A DNA stretch of 40,343 nucleotides from an uncultured Clostridia bacterium (GCA_947627455.1 CANQWC010000021.1:1-40343), one strand, 5' to 3'. Counted from the first letter of the stretch, positions 23,722-35,362 are shown. Program-made: numbers and translations. Notes: generated by a model from the letters alone, not told the origin.

Positions 23722-26700
23722 TTACGCATTCTCCGCCGAAGCTTCGTGCGAGGCCGAGGCGACCGCAGCGTAAGGCTCGTTCTTGACGACCTCGACGTTG
23801 TGATAAACCTCCATGCCCGTGCCCGCGGGGAGGAGCTTGCCGATGATGACGTTCTCCTTAAGGCCGACAAGGTGATCGACCTTGCCCTTGATGGCGGCGT
23901 CGGTAAGCGCCCTCGTGGTCTCTTGGAATGAAGCCGCCGAAAGGAAGCTTTCCGAGCTCGAAGACGCCTTCGTGATGCCCTGAATAACGTCGCTGGTGGT
24001 GATGAGGCGCGCGTCCTCAACGCCCGCGTCGATTTCTTCCTGAATCTGGGCGTTCATCTCGGCGATCTCGTTCTTGTCAACAAGCGTGCCCGGGAGCAGA
24101 TAGCTCGAGCCCGGGTCTTCGACCTTAACTCTTCTGAGCATCTGCCTTGTGATGACCTCGATATGCTTATCGTTGGGTTCAACGCCCTGCTGACGATAAA
24201 CCTTCTGAACTTCGGTGATGATATAGTTTCTTACCGCCTCGATGCCCTGAATCGCCAGAACGTCAGAGGGGTTCTTCGCGCCCGCGGTGAGCTCATCGCC
24301 CGCCTTGACGACGTCGCCGTCGTGCACCCTGATTCTGTAATCCCACGGGACAGGGTACTGCTCGATGTTGCCGCTCTCCTCGTCGGTGACGATTATCACA
24401 CGCGACTTCTTGATCTCTTCGATCTTGACGGTTCCGCCGATCCTCGCAAGAATAGCGGCGCCCTTGGGCTTGCGGCTTTCAAAGAGCTCTTCAACTCTCG
24501 GAAGACCCTGGGTGATATCTTCTGCCGATGCAACACCGCCCGTGTGGAAGTTACGCATCGTAAGCTGAGTACCCGGTTCGCCTATCGACTGGGCGGCGAT
24601 GATTCCGACCGCCTCGCCCGTTGAAACGACGGTAGAGTGCGCAAGGTCCATGCCGTAGCACTTCGCGCAGACGCCTCTATGCGACTTGCAGCAGAGAACC
24701 GAGCGGATCGCGATTCTGTCCTTGCCCTCGGCTTCAAGGGTTTCGATTACCTTCTTGGCGTCGGCGGCGGTCATGAACTTCGAGGCCGAAACAACGACTT
24801 CGCCGCTGGCGTTTTTGAGGTCTTTGACCAAAAATCTTCCGACAAGTCTGTCAGAGAACGGCTCAATGAGCTCGTTGCCGTTTCTGATCTCGAACACGTC
24901 GATGCCCTCGTCGGTGCCGCAGTCGTCCTCGGTGATGATAACGTCCTGCGCGACATCGACCAGACGGCGGGTAAGATAACCCGAGTCGGCGGTCTTGAGC
25001 GCGGTATCGGTAAGGCCCTTTCTCGCACCGCGTGAGGAGATGAAGTATTCGAGTACGTTAAGGCCCTCGCGGTAATTGGCGCGGATAGGCATTTCAATCG
25101 TCGCGCCCGAGGTGTTCGCGATAAGTCCGCGCATTCCCGCGAGCTGACGAATCTGGGCGATAGAGCCTCTCGCTCCCGAATCCGACATCATGTAAATCGG
25201 GTTGTATTTATCAAGGCCCTTCTGGAGTGCGGCGGTGACGTCGTCGGTCGCCTTGTTCCAGATGCTTATGAACTTTCTTGAGCGCTCCGCTCTTGAAATC
25301 ATACCTCTCTTATACTGCTTGTCGATCTTGTCGACCTGAGCGTCGGCGTCGGCAAGAATACTCTTCTTCTCGGGCGGAACGGTCGCATCGCAGACCGCGA
25401 CGGTGATAGCCGCCTTGGTCGAATACTTGAATCCGAGCGCCTTTATCGAGTCAAGAACCTCAGAGGTGCGGGTGGTGCCGTGCTTGCGAATGCAGCGGTC
25501 GATTATCTCGCCGAGCTGCTTATGCTTTACAAGGAAGCCGATTTCAAGGTCGAACTGCTTTGAAGAATCGGTTCTGTCAACATAGCCGAGGTCCTGAGGA
25601 ATATTTTCGTTGAAGATGAGCCGCCCGACGGTGGTATCGATTATCTTCGAGACCTGCCTGTCGCCTATGGTCTTTGTGACCCTGACCTTTATCTTTGCCT
25701 GAAGGGTCACATCGCCGTTCTGATAGGCCATCATCGCCTCGTTGACGTCGCGGAATATCTTTCCCTCGCCCTTTTCGCCCTCGCGCTCGAGCGTGAGGTA
25801 ATACGAGCCCAAAACCATATCCTGAGTAGGAACGGTGACAGGCTTGCCGTCGGCGGGCTTTAAAAGGTTATTAGCGGCGAGCATCAAGAACCTTGCCTCT
25901 GCCTGAGCCTCGACCGAAAGCGGGACGTGAACCGACATCTGGTCGCCGTCGAAGTCGGCGTTATAGGCCGTACATGCCAGCGGGTGAAGCTTAAGCGCCC
26001 TGCCCTCAACGAGAACAGGCTCGAACGCCTGAATACCGAGGCGGTGAAGCGTCGGCGCGCGGTTTAAAAGCACGGGGTGCCCCTGAATGACGTTTTCAAG
26101 CGCGTCCCAGACCTCGTCCTTGCCGCGTTCAACCATCTTTCTTGCCGACTTGATGTTTATATTCGGGTTGGTGTCGACCAGCCTCTTCATGACAAACGGC
26201 TTGAAGAGCTCAAGCGCCATCTCCTTCGGCAGGCCGCACTGATACATCTTAAGCTCAGGGCCGACGACGATGACCGAACGCCCCGAATAGTCAACGCGCT
26301 TGCCGAGAAGGTTCTGACGGAATCTTCCCTGCTTGCCCTTGAGCATATCCGAAAGCGACTTGAATGCGCGGTTGTTCGGACCCGTGACGGGTCTGCCGTG
26401 GCGGCCGTTGTCGATAAGCGCGTCGACGGCCTCCTGAAGCATTCTCTTTTCGTTTCTGACGATGATGTCGGGCGCGTCAAGCTCGAGCATTCTCTTTAAT
26501 CTGTTGTTTCTGTTGATGACCCTGCGGTAGAGGTCGTTGAGGTCCGAGGTCGCGTATCTTCCGCCGTCGAGCGGAACCATCGGCCTGAGATCGGGCGGAA
26601 TGACGGGGACAACGTCCAGAATCATCCACTCGGGGCGGTTGCCCGAGGTTCTGAACGCCTCGACTATTTCAAGCCTCTTCAAGAGCTTTATTCTCTTCTG

Positions 26701-27300
26701 CCCCGAGGGGAGGTCTTTGAGCTCGGCTTTAAGGCTCTCGGAGAGCGCCTCTACGTCGATCTCTTCCAAAAGCTTCTTGATGGACTCTGCGCCCATTCCC
26801 GCGACAAAGGCGTCCTCATATCTCTCCCTCGCGTCCTGATATTCGCGCTCGGTGAGAATCTGCTTTTTGACAAGGCCCGTGTCGCCCGGGTCGATCACGA
26901 TATACTTTGTGAAGTAAAGAACCTCTTCAAGTCTCTTCTGGCTGATGTCGAGCATCTGGCCGATTCTTGAAGGCGTGCCCTTGAAGTACCAGATGTGCGA
27001 AACAGGGGCGGCAAGCTCGATATGGCCCATTCTCTCGCGCCTTACCTTTGCCCTTGTGACCTCAACGCCGCAGCGCTCGCAGATCTTGCCCTTGAAGCGT
27101 ATCTTCTTATACTTTCCGCAGTGGCACTCCCAGTCCTTGGTAGGGCCGAAGATGCGCTCGCAGTAAAGGCCGTCGCGCTCAGGCTTCTGGGTGCGATAGT
27201 TTATCGTCTCAGGCTTTTCGACAACGCCGTGAGACCAGCTTCTTATCTGGTCAGGAGAGGCCAGACCGATTTTGATTGAATCACATACGTTAAAATCCAA
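23722..27300 (-). CDS. rpoC: RNA polymerase subunit beta'
   Basis: The 1192-residue beta' subunit. Visible hallmarks are the N-terminal zinc site ([20 protein letters not shown]), the active-site magnesium loop [15 protein letters not shown], the bridge-helix and trigger-loop region ([19 protein letters not shown] and [20 protein letters not shown]), and the second zinc site ([17 protein letters not shown]). Length is typical of Firmicutes. The start codon reads TTG (27298-27300), preceded by AAAGAGGG about 9 bases upstream; no closer ATG fits the conserved N-terminus. It follows rpoB by 39 bases in the same leftward operon. Confidence 0.97.
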   Translation of the reverse strand: MDFNVCDSIKIGLASPDQIRSWSHGVVEKPETINYRTQKPERDGLYCERIFGPTKDWECHCGKYKKIRFKGKICERCGVEVTRAKVRRERMGHIELAAPVSHIWYFKGTPSRIGQMLDISQKRLEEVLYFTKYIVIDPGDTGLVKKQILTEREYQDARERYEDAFVAGMGAESIKKLLEEIDVEALSESLKAELKDLPSGQKRIKLLKRLEIVEAFRTSGNRPEWMILDVVPVIPPDLRPMVPLDGGRYATSDLNDLYRRVINRNNRLKRMLELDAPDIIVRNEKRMLQEAVDALIDNGRHGRPVTGPNNRAFKSLSDMLKGKQGRFRQNLLGKRVDYSGRSVIVVGPELKMYQCGLPKEMALELFKPFVMKRLVDTNPNINIKSARKMVERGKDEVWDALENVIQGHPVLLNRAPTLHRLGIQAFEPVLVEGRALKLHPLACTAYNADFDGDQMSVHVPLSVEAQAEARFLMLAANNLLKPADGKPVTVPTQDMVLGSYYLTLEREGEKGEGKIFRDVNEAMMAYQNGDVTLQAKIKVRVTKTIGDRQVSKIIDTTVGRLIFNENIPQDLGYVDRTDSSKQFDLEIGFLVKHKQLGEIIDRCIRKHGTTRTSEVLDSIKALGFKYSTKAAITVAVCDATVPPEKKSILADADAQVDKIDKQYKRGMISRAERSRKFISIWNKATDDVTAALQKGLDKYNPIYMMSDSGARGSIAQIRQLAGMRGLIANTSGATIEMPIRANYREGLNVLEYFISSRGARKGLTDTALKTADSGYLTRRLVDVAQDVIITEDDCGTDEGIDVFEIRNGNELIEPFSDRLVGRFLVKDLKNASGEVVVSASKFMTAADAKKVIETLEAEGKDRIAIRSVLCCKSHRGVCAKCYGMDLAHSTVVSTGEAVGIIAAQSIGEPGTQLTMRNFHTGGVASAEDITQGLPRVEELFESRKPKGAAILARIGGTVKIEEIKKSRVIIVTDEESGNIEQYPVPWDYRIRVHDGDVVKAGDELTAGAKNPSDVLAIQGIEAVRNYIITEVQKVYRQQGVEPNDKHIEVITRQMLRRVKVEDPGSSYLLPGTLVDKNEIAEMNAQIQEEIDAGVEDARLITTSDVIQGITKASSSSESFLSAASFQETTRALTDAAIKGKVDHLVGLKENVIIGKLLPAGTGMEVYHNVEVVKNEPYAAVASASHEASAENA

Positions 27301-27339
27301 AATACAAACCCTCTTTACTATTTAATGGCGTTGACTTTC

Positions 27340-30300
27340 TTACATTATATCGGCGTTATCGGTGTCCGAATCCACGATGTTATAGCCGTCAAGGCTGTCG
27401 GGCTCGTCGTCGAAGTCTATCTCGGCGTCGTCGTCATAGTCGTCAAGAGTTTCCTCCCCCGAATAATCGTCGACAGGCTCGGATTCATAGGACATTCCGT
27501 AATCGCTTATCGGCGCGGGAATTATATCCGCGTCGTCGTCAAAGCTCTGGGTAAGGTCTATCTCGTTCTGGTCGGCGTCCAAAACCCTGACGTCGAGAGC
27601 AAGCGACTGAAGCTCCTTGACCATGACCTTAAACGCCTCGGGAATACCCGCCTGAGGAACGTTCTGACCCTTGACTATCGCCTCATAGGTCTTTACGCGG
27701 CCCGTGGTGTCGTCCGACTTGACGGTGAGTATCTCCTGAAGAGTATACGCCGCGCCGTAGGCCTCGAGGGCCCAGACTTCCATCTCGCCGAACCTCTGGC
27801 CGCCGAACTGCGCTTTACCGCCGAGGGGCTGCTGAGTGACCAGCGCATAAGGGCCGACCGAACGCGCGTGGATCTTATCGTCAACAAGGTGATGGAGCTT
27901 GAGGTAGTACATGATGCCGACGGTTACGCGGTTGTCGAAGGGCTCGCCCGTTCTGCCGTCATAGAGGGTGGTTTTTCCGTCCTCGTCCATTCCCGCAAGC
28001 CTGAAGCACTCGCGGATATCCTCCTCGTGAGCGCCGTCAAAGACAGGGGTCATTATCTTCCAGCCGAGCTTTTTGGCCGCCATTCCGAGGTGGACCTCAA
28101 GCACCTGACCGATATTCATACGCGACGGAACACCGAGCGGGTTAAGAACGATGTCGAGCGGTGTGCCGTCCTCGAGGAAAGGCATATCCTCCTGAGAAAG
28201 AATCCTCGAAACAACGCCCTTGTTGCCGTGGCGGCCCGCCATCTTATCGCCGACCGAGATCTTTCTCTTCTGGGCGATATAGCAGCGCACCAGCATATTG
28301 ACCCCGGGGCTCAGTTCGTCGCAGTTGTCGGGTGTGAAGATCTTTACGTCGATGATGACGCCCGACTCGCCGTGAGGTACTCTCAGCGAATTGTCGCGGA
28401 CTTCCCTTGCCTTTTCGCCGAATATCGCCCGAAGCAGGCGTTCCTCGGCGGTAAGCTCGGTCTCGCCCTTCGGCGTGACCTTTCCGACCAAAATATCGCC
28501 GCTTCTTACCTCTGCGCCGATGCGGATTATGCCGTTTTCGTCGAGGTCTTTAAGCGCGTCCTCGCCGACGCCCGGGATATCCTTTGTGATTTCCTCGGGG
28601 CCGAGCTTGGTGTCGCGGCACTCGATCTCGTATTCCTCGATGTGGATAGATGTATAGATGTCGTCTCTTACAAGCCTCTCGTTGAGCAGAACGGCGTCCT
28701 CATAGTTATAGCCTTCCCAAGTCATGAAGCCTATGAGCGCGTTTCTTCCGAGCGAGATCTCGCCGTTGCAGGTCGCGGGGCCGTCGCCGATGACCTGATG
28801 TGCCTCGACCCTCTCGCCCTTTGAGACTATCGGGCGCTGGTTGGTGCAGGTGCCCGAGTTTGAACGCTTGAATTTAGTGAGGTTATAGGTTTTAAGCTCG
28901 CCCGAATCCTCGCGGATAACGATGGTTGCGGCGTCGACCTTTTCGACAACGCCCGCGCTCTCCGAAACCACCGCGACGCCCGAGTCAAGACATGCCTTGT
29001 ATTCCATGCCCGTGCCGACTATCGGGCTCTCGGTTACAAGAAGAGGAACCGCCTGGCACTGCATGTTCGCGCCCATGAGGGCACGGTTCGCGTCGTCGTT
29101 TTCGAGGAAGGGTATCATCGCCGTCGCGACCGAAACGACCATCTTCGGCGAAACGTCCATGAAGTCGATGTTCTCGCGGTCGATCTCCATGATCTGATCG
29201 CGGTAACGGCCGTTTACCTTTGCCCTCGCGAACTTGTTGTCCTCGGTGAGGGGCTCGTTCGCCTGAGCGACCATGTAGTTATCCTCAACGTCGGCGGTCA
29301 TATATACCACCTCGTCGGTGACTACGCCCGTCGCCTTGTCGACCCTGCGGTAAGGGGCCTCGATAAAGCCGTACTCGTTTATCCTCGCGAACGTCGCAAG
29401 ATAGGAGATAAGGCCGATGTTCGGGCCTTCAGGGGTCTCAACGGGGCACATTCTTCCGTAGTGCGAATAGTGAACGTCTCGAACCTCGAAACCCGCTCTG
29501 TCTCTTGAAAGACCGCCCGGGCCGAGGGCTGAGATTCTTCTCTTATGCCTGAGCTCGGAAAGCGGGTTGACCTGATCCATGAACTGCGACAGCGGAGAGC
29601 TTCCGAAGAACTCCTTGAGCGCCGCGGTTACAGGTCTGATGTTTATGAGCGCGGTCGGGGTGACGACCTCAAGGTCCTGCGACTGAATGTTCATTCTCTC
29701 GCGGATAACGCGCTCCATTCTCGAGAAGCCGATTCTGAACTGGTTCTGCAAAAGCTCGCCCACGCAGCGGATTCTTCTGTTTCCGAGGTGGTCGATGTCG
29801 TCGACGTTTCCGACGCCCTCGCAGAGGTTGAGGAAGTAGCTTATCGTCGCAATGATGTCGTCGATGACGATGTGCTTAGGAATAAGCTCGTCTCTGCGAA
29901 GCCTGATCTGCTCGGCGATCTCGTCGTCGCCGTTGGCGCTTTCAAGAATTTCTCTCAGAACCCTGAACGAGACCTTCTCGTTGATGCCGAGGGGCTTTGC
30001 GTCGAAGTTTATGAAGCGGCCGATGTCGACCATTCCCGAGCCGATGACCTTTACCTCGTCGATGTCGACCTTGTGGGTGACTTCGCCCGTCGGGCTGGTG
30101 AGGGTCTCGCGCTTTTCAACGGTGATATAAGCCTCTTTGACGCCCGCCGCCTCAATTTCGTTTGCTCTTTCGGCGGTGAGGGTCTCGCCCGCCTCGGCGA
30201 TGATCTCTCCCGTGAGGGGGTCGGCGATGGGCCTTGCAAGAAGCCTGCCCGAAATTCTGCTCGCGAGGCCGAGCTTCTTGTTGTATTTATATCTTCCGAA

Positions 30301-31110
30301 ACGGCAGAGGTCATACCTTGCCGCGTCGAAGAAGAGGTTATTTAAATGTGTGATGGCGGAATCGACCGTCGGCGGCTCGCCCGGGCGAAGCTTTTTATAA
30401 ACCTCGATGAGGCCCTCTTCTGCGGTGGTCGAGGAATCCTTCTGCATTATGGTGGCCTTAAGCCTCGGGTCGTTGTTGAACATCGCGTCGATCTCGTCGT
30501 TGGTGCCGACGCCTATCGCGCGGATAAAGGTCGTGATCGGGATTTTTCTGTTCTTGTCGATCCTGACGTAAACGACGTCGTTTGAATCCATCTCGTATTC
30601 AAGCCAAGCGCCGCGGTTCGGAATCACCGTCGCCTTAAAGAGCTCTTTACCCGTCTTGTCCCTCTCGACGGCATAATAAACGCCGGGCGAGCGAACCAGC
30701 TGAGATACAATAACTCTCTCCGCCCCGTTGATGACAAAGGTTCCCGAAGGGGTCATCAGCGGAAAATCGCCCATATAGACCTCGGAGTCCTTGATCTCGC
30801 CTGTTTCGAGGTTGTTGAGCCTTGCGGTGACTCGGAGCGGAGCGGCATAGGTCGTGTCCCTCTCCTTGCATTCCGCGATGGAATACTTCGGCTCGGAATC
30901 AAGCCGATAGTCGATAAAGCTCAGCTCAAGGGTCTCGTTATAGTCCTTGATCGAGGCGACGTCGTGGAACACCTCGCGGAGCCCCTCGTCGAGAAACCAC
31001 TGATAAGATTTCTTCTGAACCTCGATAAGGTTCGGCATCTCAAGAACCTCGTTGATCTTCGCGAAGCTCTTTCGGACGTTTTTGCCGAGCTGTACGTCCC
31101 TAACATTCAT
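27340..31110 (-). CDS. rpoB: RNA polymerase subunit beta
   Basis: The 1256-residue beta subunit. The rifampicin-pocket region reads [19 protein letters not shown] followed by [20 protein letters not shown]; the Asp, His and Ser residues whose change usually gives resistance are wild type. Further signatures are [58 protein letters not shown] and the C-terminal [20 protein letters not shown]. The C-terminus has an acidic tail rich in Asp. AAGGAGTGA lies about 7 bases before the ATG. The usual rplJ-rplL genes are not adjacent; rpoB has its own promoter. Confidence 0.97.
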   Translation of the reverse strand: MNVRDVQLGKNVRKSFAKINEVLEMPNLIEVQKKSYQWFLDEGLREVFHDVASIKDYNETLELSFIDYRLDSEPKYSIAECKERDTTYAAPLRVTARLNNLETGEIKDSEVYMGDFPLMTPSGTFVINGAERVIVSQLVRSPGVYYAVERDKTGKELFKATVIPNRGAWLEYEMDSNDVVYVRIDKNRKIPITTFIRAIGVGTNDEIDAMFNNDPRLKATIMQKDSSTTAEEGLIEVYKKLRPGEPPTVDSAITHLNNLFFDAARYDLCRFGRYKYNKKLGLASRISGRLLARPIADPLTGEIIAEAGETLTAERANEIEAAGVKEAYITVEKRETLTSPTGEVTHKVDIDEVKVIGSGMVDIGRFINFDAKPLGINEKVSFRVLREILESANGDDEIAEQIRLRRDELIPKHIVIDDIIATISYFLNLCEGVGNVDDIDHLGNRRIRCVGELLQNQFRIGFSRMERVIRERMNIQSQDLEVVTPTALINIRPVTAALKEFFGSSPLSQFMDQVNPLSELRHKRRISALGPGGLSRDRAGFEVRDVHYSHYGRMCPVETPEGPNIGLISYLATFARINEYGFIEAPYRRVDKATGVVTDEVVYMTADVEDNYMVAQANEPLTEDNKFARAKVNGRYRDQIMEIDRENIDFMDVSPKMVVSVATAMIPFLENDDANRALMGANMQCQAVPLLVTESPIVGTGMEYKACLDSGVAVVSESAGVVEKVDAATIVIREDSGELKTYNLTKFKRSNSGTCTNQRPIVSKGERVEAHQVIGDGPATCNGEISLGRNALIGFMTWEGYNYEDAVLLNERLVRDDIYTSIHIEEYEIECRDTKLGPEEITKDIPGVGEDALKDLDENGIIRIGAEVRSGDILVGKVTPKGETELTAEERLLRAIFGEKAREVRDNSLRVPHGESGVIIDVKIFTPDNCDELSPGVNMLVRCYIAQKRKISVGDKMAGRHGNKGVVSRILSQEDMPFLEDGTPLDIVLNPLGVPSRMNIGQVLEVHLGMAAKKLGWKIMTPVFDGAHEEDIRECFRLAGMDEDGKTTLYDGRTGEPFDNRVTVGIMYYLKLHHLVDDKIHARSVGPYALVTQQPLGGKAQFGGQRFGEMEVWALEAYGAAYTLQEILTVKSDDTTGRVKTYEAIVKGQNVPQAGIPEAFKVMVKELQSLALDVRVLDADQNEIDLTQSFDDDADIIPAPISDYGMSYESEPVDDYSGEETLDDYDDDAEIDFDDEPDSLDGYNIVDSDTDNADIM

Positions 31111-31281
31111 TGGCTTATCACTCCTTGATATGAGATTGAGATAGATACGCTTTGCTTCAAAACGGTAAAATTCATGCGCTTTTCACAACTCGCCCGAATT
31201 TTTGTTGAGAAATTTCTCACTAAAAATACAGCCTTTGTCTTCAGAGCGCTTATTATCCATTTTGACTATGATACATAATCG

Positions 31282-31310
31282 ACTATATCACAAGTGCCCT
31301 CCGATGTCAA
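31282..31310 (-). promoter_or_regulatory. Promoter of rpoB-rpoC
   Basis: On the minus strand, TTGACA (31310-31305), a 17-bp spacer and an extended -10 TGATATAGT ending at 31282. The leader is about 165 bases long. I see no clear attenuator in it, only a weak hairpin (GAGAAATTTCTC, 31207-31218). Bases 31311-31512, between this and the next promoter, show nothing recognisable. Confidence 0.75.
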
Positions 31311-31512
31311 GAAAAACTTTGCCGAAAAAGCAATTTCGTCGCACCGCGCAAGTAAAACGCCTTTACACCCTGATTTTTGGTCAAAATAGCCAAAAATACA
31401 CCGCCGCGGAAAATTTTTTGCCGCCCGCGCAATATTTCGCCCGTTTAAATCGTATTAAGAGTGTAAGAACCTTTCGTAACCGAATTGTCAACAATTTGTT
31501 ACCGTATTGTTC

Positions 31513-31540
31513 TTGATTTGCGCGCGGCGGGTGATAAAAT
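31513..31540 (+). promoter_or_regulatory. Promoter of the DUF4349 lipoprotein gene
   Basis: TTGATT (31513-31518), a 16-bp spacer, and TAAAAT (31535-31540) with an upstream TGA (extended -10). Transcription begins about 38 bases before the ATG. Confidence 0.55.
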
Positions 31541-31584
31541 AGTATCATCAACCTTGTGCAAAAACCGTGAAAGGAATGAAAACA

Positions 31585-32598
31585 ATGAAAAAATCACTCG
31601 CACTGATTCTTGCGGCAATTATAACCGCGTTCTCGATGACCGCCTGCGGCGCGGCAGATAAATCATTTGCGGCGGCGGATAACGCCGCCATGGCTGAGGG
31701 CGGCTACTACGGCTGGGACGACGACGTCGCGTGGGAAGAATCGGTCGAAGCCGAAAGCTCTTTTGACAGCATCGACGTTCCCGCCGAAGTGCCGAACACC
31801 TCGTCAAAATCGCCGAGCCAATCAGAGATCGAGAGCACCTCGCGAAAGATAATCAAGAACGGCTCGCTCGACATCGAGACCCTTGAATATGACCGCTTTA
31901 TCCGCGAGCTTGAGTCAAGCGTCATAGCCGTCGGGGGGTACATAGAAAACTTCTCGGAGTACGGCAATTCCATCTATAACTCGACAAGCTACCGTTCGGC
32001 GTCATACACCGTTAGGGTGCCCGCCGAAAAATACGACGGGTTCATCAACACCGTCGGCGAGCTCGGCACCGTCACCAATTCAAACCACTCGACCGAAGAC
32101 GTCACCTTGAGATATGTCGATGTTGAGGCCCGACTTGCCGCCCTCACCGCCGAGAGAGACAGCTTCATGGAGCTCATGGAAAAGGCCGAGACGGTCGAGG
32201 ATATACTCAGGATTCAGGAATACCTCACCGACGTGAACTATCAGATCGAGTCCTACACCTCTCAGCTCAACACGATGAAGAATCAGGTCTCATACAGCAC
32301 CGTGAGAATAAACGTCAGCGAGGTTCAGAGGATCACCCCGACCGAGCCGAAGACGGTCTGGGAGCGCATCTCGACCAACCTCAGCGAGAACATGTACAAC
32401 ATCTCCGAGGGCTTCAAGGATTTCTTTGTCGGAGCGGTAAGCTCAGCGCCCTATCTTGTGATCTACGGCTTCGTGATACTCATTATCGTCTTTATCGTCG
32501 TCGTGATAGTCAAGGCGAGCAACCGCAGACAGAAAAAGCGCGCCGAGGAATTCGCCCGCCGAAATGAACAGCCGAGAGACCCCGAACCTAAGCAATAA
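31585..32598 (+). CDS. DUF4349 membrane-anchored lipoprotein
   Basis: A 337-residue exported protein. A signal sequence (MKKSLALILAAIITAFSMTA) ends in a lipobox-like MTAC, so Cys 21 is probably lipidated. The DUF4349 domain (about 85-275) includes GSLDIETLEYDRFIRELESS, YTVRVPAEKYDGFINTVGEL, TEDVTLRYVDVEARLAAL and a coiled-coil stretch ending QVSYSTVRINVSEV. A C-terminal transmembrane helix (about 292-315) and a basic cytoplasmic tail follow. The family is common in Firmicutes and its function is unknown. The start at 31585 is preferred since AAAGGA (31570-31575) is 9 bases upstream; two earlier in-frame starts (31567, 31576) overlap that site. Confidence 0.87.
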   Translation: MKKSLALILAAIITAFSMTACGAADKSFAAADNAAMAEGGYYGWDDDVAWEESVEAESSFDSIDVPAEVPNTSSKSPSQSEIESTSRKIIKNGSLDIETLEYDRFIRELESSVIAVGGYIENFSEYGNSIYNSTSYRSASYTVRVPAEKYDGFINTVGELGTVTNSNHSTEDVTLRYVDVEARLAALTAERDSFMELMEKAETVEDILRIQEYLTDVNYQIESYTSQLNTMKNQVSYSTVRINVSEVQRITPTEPKTVWERISTNLSENMYNISEGFKDFFVGAVSSAPYLVIYGFVILIIVFIVVVIVKASNRRQKKRAEEFARRNEQPRDPEPKQ

Positions 32599-32624
32599 TC
32601 CATGACAATAAATCCGCAAAAAGG

Positions 32625-32654
32625 AAAACAGCGTCTGAAAAAGGCGCTGTTTTT
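32625..32654. terminator. Bidirectional terminator between DUF4349 and radC-like genes
   Basis: AAAACAGCG (32625-32633) pairs with CGCTGTTTT (32645-32653) and is flanked by T-runs on both strands. It serves two convergent genes. Confidence 0.8.
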
Positions 32655-32660
32655 CTGCGG

Positions 32661-33353
32661 TTATGTTTTTCTCGGCTTGGGGTAGGGCTCGTCAGGCTGC
32701 CGCGCCATTGAGAATTCCCCGTCCGTGCCGATGATAATGTGGTCCAAAAGCTCGATTCCGCGTCTCGCGAATGCCTCCGCGAGGCATCTTGTCGATTCCG
32801 CGTCAAGCTTGGTCGGCATACAGCTTCCGCCGGGGTGGTTGTGCGCGGCGATGCACCTTGTGCAATTCCTTTGCCGAAGCATATCTATAATGCGGTCGGT
32901 GTTGATGTCTACTCCGAAGGTAGTACCCCTTGCGGCGGTGAAACAGCTGTATGGCATAAGCTTTTTGTCGATGCATACTATTTTAAACTGCTCGACCTTC
33001 ACGCCGCTGTACATTCTCCGAAAAAAGTCAAAGGCGACCCGAGGCGTGGCGATCTTGTCGTCGGAGGAGACCATGGAATTCATGATTTCGGAGATCGGCC
33101 GAATGATGCTGAGCAGCACGGCGATGTTCGAGGTCATCCCCCTGACCCTCATGAGCTCTTCATATGAGGCTTCAAAGATATTCGACGGGTCTTGATATCT
33201 GTCAAAAAGCGCGTTGATGAGGTTGAAAAGCGCGGGCCCGCTCAGGCAGTACCCGAGAATGAGCTCAAGCCCGTCGCGCGGCATGAACCCGTTTGCGCCG
33301 ACCTTCGCAAACCTCTTCCTGAGGTATTCCTCCCTCGGAGTCTTCTTCGCCAC
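32661..33353 (-). CDS. radC: RadC-family JAB-domain protein
   Basis: A 231-residue protein with an N-terminal helix-hairpin-helix-like region (about 24-90) and a C-terminal JAB/MPN metalloprotease-fold domain (about 95-225). The metal motif is AHNHPGGSCMPTKLD (His 171, His 173, Asp 184) with a likely partner Glu 121; DHIIIGTDGEFS follows as in other RadC proteins. Most RadC proteins read HNHPSG; here it is HNHPGG. RadC was named for DNA repair but its true role is unsettled. The start is a GTG at 33353 because GAGGAGGGGG lies about 6 bases upstream; the longer frame starting at 33446 includes the promoter. Confidence 0.87.
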   Translation of the reverse strand: MAKKTPREEYLRKRFAKVGANGFMPRDGLELILGYCLSGPALFNLINALFDRYQDPSNIFEASYEELMRVRGMTSNIAVLLSIIRPISEIMNSMVSSDDKIATPRVAFDFFRRMYSGVKVEQFKIVCIDKKLMPYSCFTAARGTTFGVDINTDRIIDMLRQRNCTRCIAAHNHPGGSCMPTKLDAESTRCLAEAFARRGIELLDHIIIGTDGEFSMARQPDEPYPKPRKT

Positions 33354-33381
33354 TGTCCCCCTCCTCTCATCGCGATGATTC

Positions 33382-33410
33382 ATTCTACCATATTGCAGGG
33401 AAAATTTCAA
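33382..33410 (-). promoter_or_regulatory. Promoter of the radC-like gene
   Basis: On the minus strand, TTGAAA (33410-33405), a 17-bp spacer, and TAGAAT (33387-33382) preceded by TGG. It falls inside the longer open frame, which supports the shorter GTG start. Confidence 0.65.
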
Positions 33411-33426
33411 GGGGGAGTTTGATTTA

Positions 33427-33449
33427 GATGTGGCCGAAGCGGCCACATC
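33427..33449. repeat. 9-bp hairpin in intergenic gap
   Basis: GATGTGGCC (33427-33435) and GGCCACATC (33441-33449) are perfect inverted repeats with loop GAAGC. Bases 33450-33651 after it contain no gene or clear signal. Confidence 0.55.
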
Positions 33450-33651
33450 AAGAAGATAGAAGTTAGAAATTAGATGTCAGAGTTTCAAGGTGTCACCTGC
33501 GGCGACGTTTTCAAATACTGAGGATAATGTGTGCGGAATGGACACTCCCTTTGATTTTGCAGAGGAGAACAAAGGGGTATACCTATAAATAGGCGATATC
33601 AGGCCGCTCGGGCGAGCATTTATTTGTCGCCCTGACTTATTCCATCAAGGC

Positions 33652-33764
33652 GCCTCACGGAGCCCGCCTCAGCGGGCTCCCATGAACGCGGTTTTTGTCC
33701 AAGAGGACGAGCGGGCGGGCGTTTATGCCCGCGAAGTCCGATTGGCTACAAAAACCGCGTTCAT
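33652..33764 (+). repeat. Nested-hairpin module A with perfect 17-bp outer stem
   Basis: GGAGCCCGC/GCGGGCTCC forms a first hairpin (33658-33679). Then ATGAACGCGGTTTTTGT (33682-33698) and ACAAAAACCGCGTTCAT (33748-33764) are perfect 17-bp inverted repeats enclosing CCAA/TTGG, GGAC/GTCC and GCGGGC/GCCCGC nested stems. The outer arms match module A at 7369 and 35414. Bases 33652-33697 also match, inverted, 35754-35803. Confidence 0.8.
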
Positions 33765-35362
33765 TCCCGCCACTTATTGTAAATCTCCCGAATCTGCGAG
33801 GCGAGCTTGGCGTTGTCCTTGTTGGCCATGCCGCGGCGGCTCTTCGCGAGGGATAAGAGCTTTTCAGCCTCGGCGACAAGGCTTGAATAGACGGCCTCGG
33901 CGCGGGAGCTGCCCTTTTGTTTTTGGGCGATGGCGACGCCGTCGGCAAAGACGGTCATTCGGCCGCTCGCGAGGTCATATTCGGCACCGCTGTAAGGGGC
34001 ATCGGCAGAGTAGCCCCTGTCAATAAGCAGGTTCTTGAAATCTTCACATGAGGAATCTTCGCCGTGGTTCACGAATATAAAGCTCGGCTTTTTTCTGAAG
34101 CCCGAGAGCCACGCAAGAAGCCCGTCGCGGTCGGCATGGCCGCTTGTGCCGTGCAAAGAGCAGATCTCGGCGTTGACGCTTATCTCCTCGCCGAAAAGAC
34201 TGACGCTTTTTTCGCCGTTCAAAAGCCTGCTGCCGAGCGAGCCCTCGGCCTGGTAGCCGACAAAAAGTATTATGTTGTTCTCGCGCCAGAGGTTGTGTTT
34301 GAGGTGGTGGCGGATTCGGCCCGCTTCGCACATTCCGCTCGCAGAAATGATTATCTTCGGCTCGGTGTCGAAGTTTATCTGCTTCGATTCCTCCGAAGTC
34401 ACGGTGATCCTGATGCCGTCGAACCAGATCGGGTTGATGCCCTGCTTTATTATCGCGAGGGTCTCGTCGTCAAAGCAGATGGGGTTGCACTGCATGAATA
34501 TCGAGGTCGCCTCGGCCGCGAGCGGGCTGTCGACATAGACGGGAAAGCCGTCATGGCCCTTTACGAGGCCCTTCTGTTTTATTTCGCGGACGGCATAGAG
34601 CATCTCCTGAGTTCGGCCGACCGCAAACGACGGAATAACAACGTTTCCGCCGCGGTCAAGAGCACGCTGTATTATATTCGCGAGTTCGGTGACAACATCG
34701 GAACGCCCCTTTGCGTGCAATCGGTTTCCGTAGGTCGATTCTATCACAAGATAGTCGGTCTCCTCGACATGCTTCGGGTCGCGGATTATCCGCTGATTGG
34801 TGTTGCCGACATCGCCGCTGAAAACAATCTTCTTGTGAACATCGCCCTCGGTAAGCCAAAGTTCGATACACGCCGAGCCGAGCAGATGGCCGATATCGGT
34901 GAACCGAAGCTCGATGCCCTCGGCAGGACGGATTATATCTCCGTAGCTGCACCTGTAAAACAGCGACAGTGCGCCGACGGCGTCGTCAAGATCATAAACG
35001 GGCTCGACGGCGGGTTGGCCTGCGCGCTCGGCCTTTCGAGTGCGCCACTTGGCTTCCGATTCCTGAATCCCCGCAGAGTCGCGGAGCATTATCTCGCAAA
35101 GGTCGCAGGTGACATCGGTGGCATAGACCTTGCCGCGAAAGCCGTCTTTATAGAGCTTCGGGATCATTCCCGAGTGGTCGATGTGCGCGTGGGTGAGAAA
35201 CAGCGCCTCGATCTCGGTCGGCGGGATCGGCAGGGCAATATTCTGAAAAACATCGCGGCCCTGCTCCATTCCGCAGTCGACAAGATAGTATTTCTTCCCG
35301 ACCTCCAGAAGCGTGCAGCTCCCCGTGACCTCGTGCGTCGCGCCGATAAACTGTATTTTCAT
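33761..35362 (-). CDS. MBL-fold/beta-CASP hydrolase (CPSF/YSH1-like RNA-processing family)
   Basis: A 533-residue metallo-beta-lactamase-fold protein with an inserted beta-CASP domain. Motifs are LTHAHIDHSG (zinc ligands His 58, His 60, Asp 62, His 63), DIGHLLGSACIEL (His), VFSGDVGN (Asp), ESTYGNR (beta-CASP motif A), ISASGMCEAGRIRHHL, and GTSGHADRDGLLAWL (C-terminal His). Proteins of this type are predicted exoribonucleases/endonucleases related to the CPSF-73 family. The start is ATG 35362 with GGAGGTG upstream; the open frame continues about 270 bases further up, but that part lies in repeat sequence and is not coding. The stop codon overlaps the outer arm of repeat module A (33748-33764). 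Confidence 0.9.
   Translation of the reverse strand: MKIQFIGATHEVTGSCTLLEVGKKYYLVDCGMEQGRDVFQNIALPIPPTEIEALFLTHAHIDHSGMIPKLYKDGFRGKVYATDVTCDLCEIMLRDSAGIQESEAKWRTRKAERAGQPAVEPVYDLDDAVGALSLFYRCSYGDIIRPAEGIELRFTDIGHLLGSACIELWLTEGDVHKKIVFSGDVGNTNQRIIRDPKHVEETDYLVIESTYGNRLHAKGRSDVVTELANIIQRALDRGGNVVIPSFAVGRTQEMLYAVREIKQKGLVKGHDGFPVYVDSPLAAEATSIFMQCNPICFDDETLAIIKQGINPIWFDGIRITVTSEESKQINFDTEPKIIISASGMCEAGRIRHHLKHNLWRENNIILFVGYQAEGSLGSRLLNGEKSVSLFGEEISVNAEICSLHGTSGHADRDGLLAWLSGFRKKPSFIFVNHGEDSSCEDFKNLLIDRGYSADAPYSGAEYDLASGRMTVFADGVAIAQKQKGSSRAEAVYSSLVAEAEKLLSLAKSRRGMANKDNAKLASQIREIYNKWRE

Noticed and set aside
27325-28824. A 499-codon frame opposite rpoB
   Set aside because: It is antisense to rpoB and arises from its codon bias.
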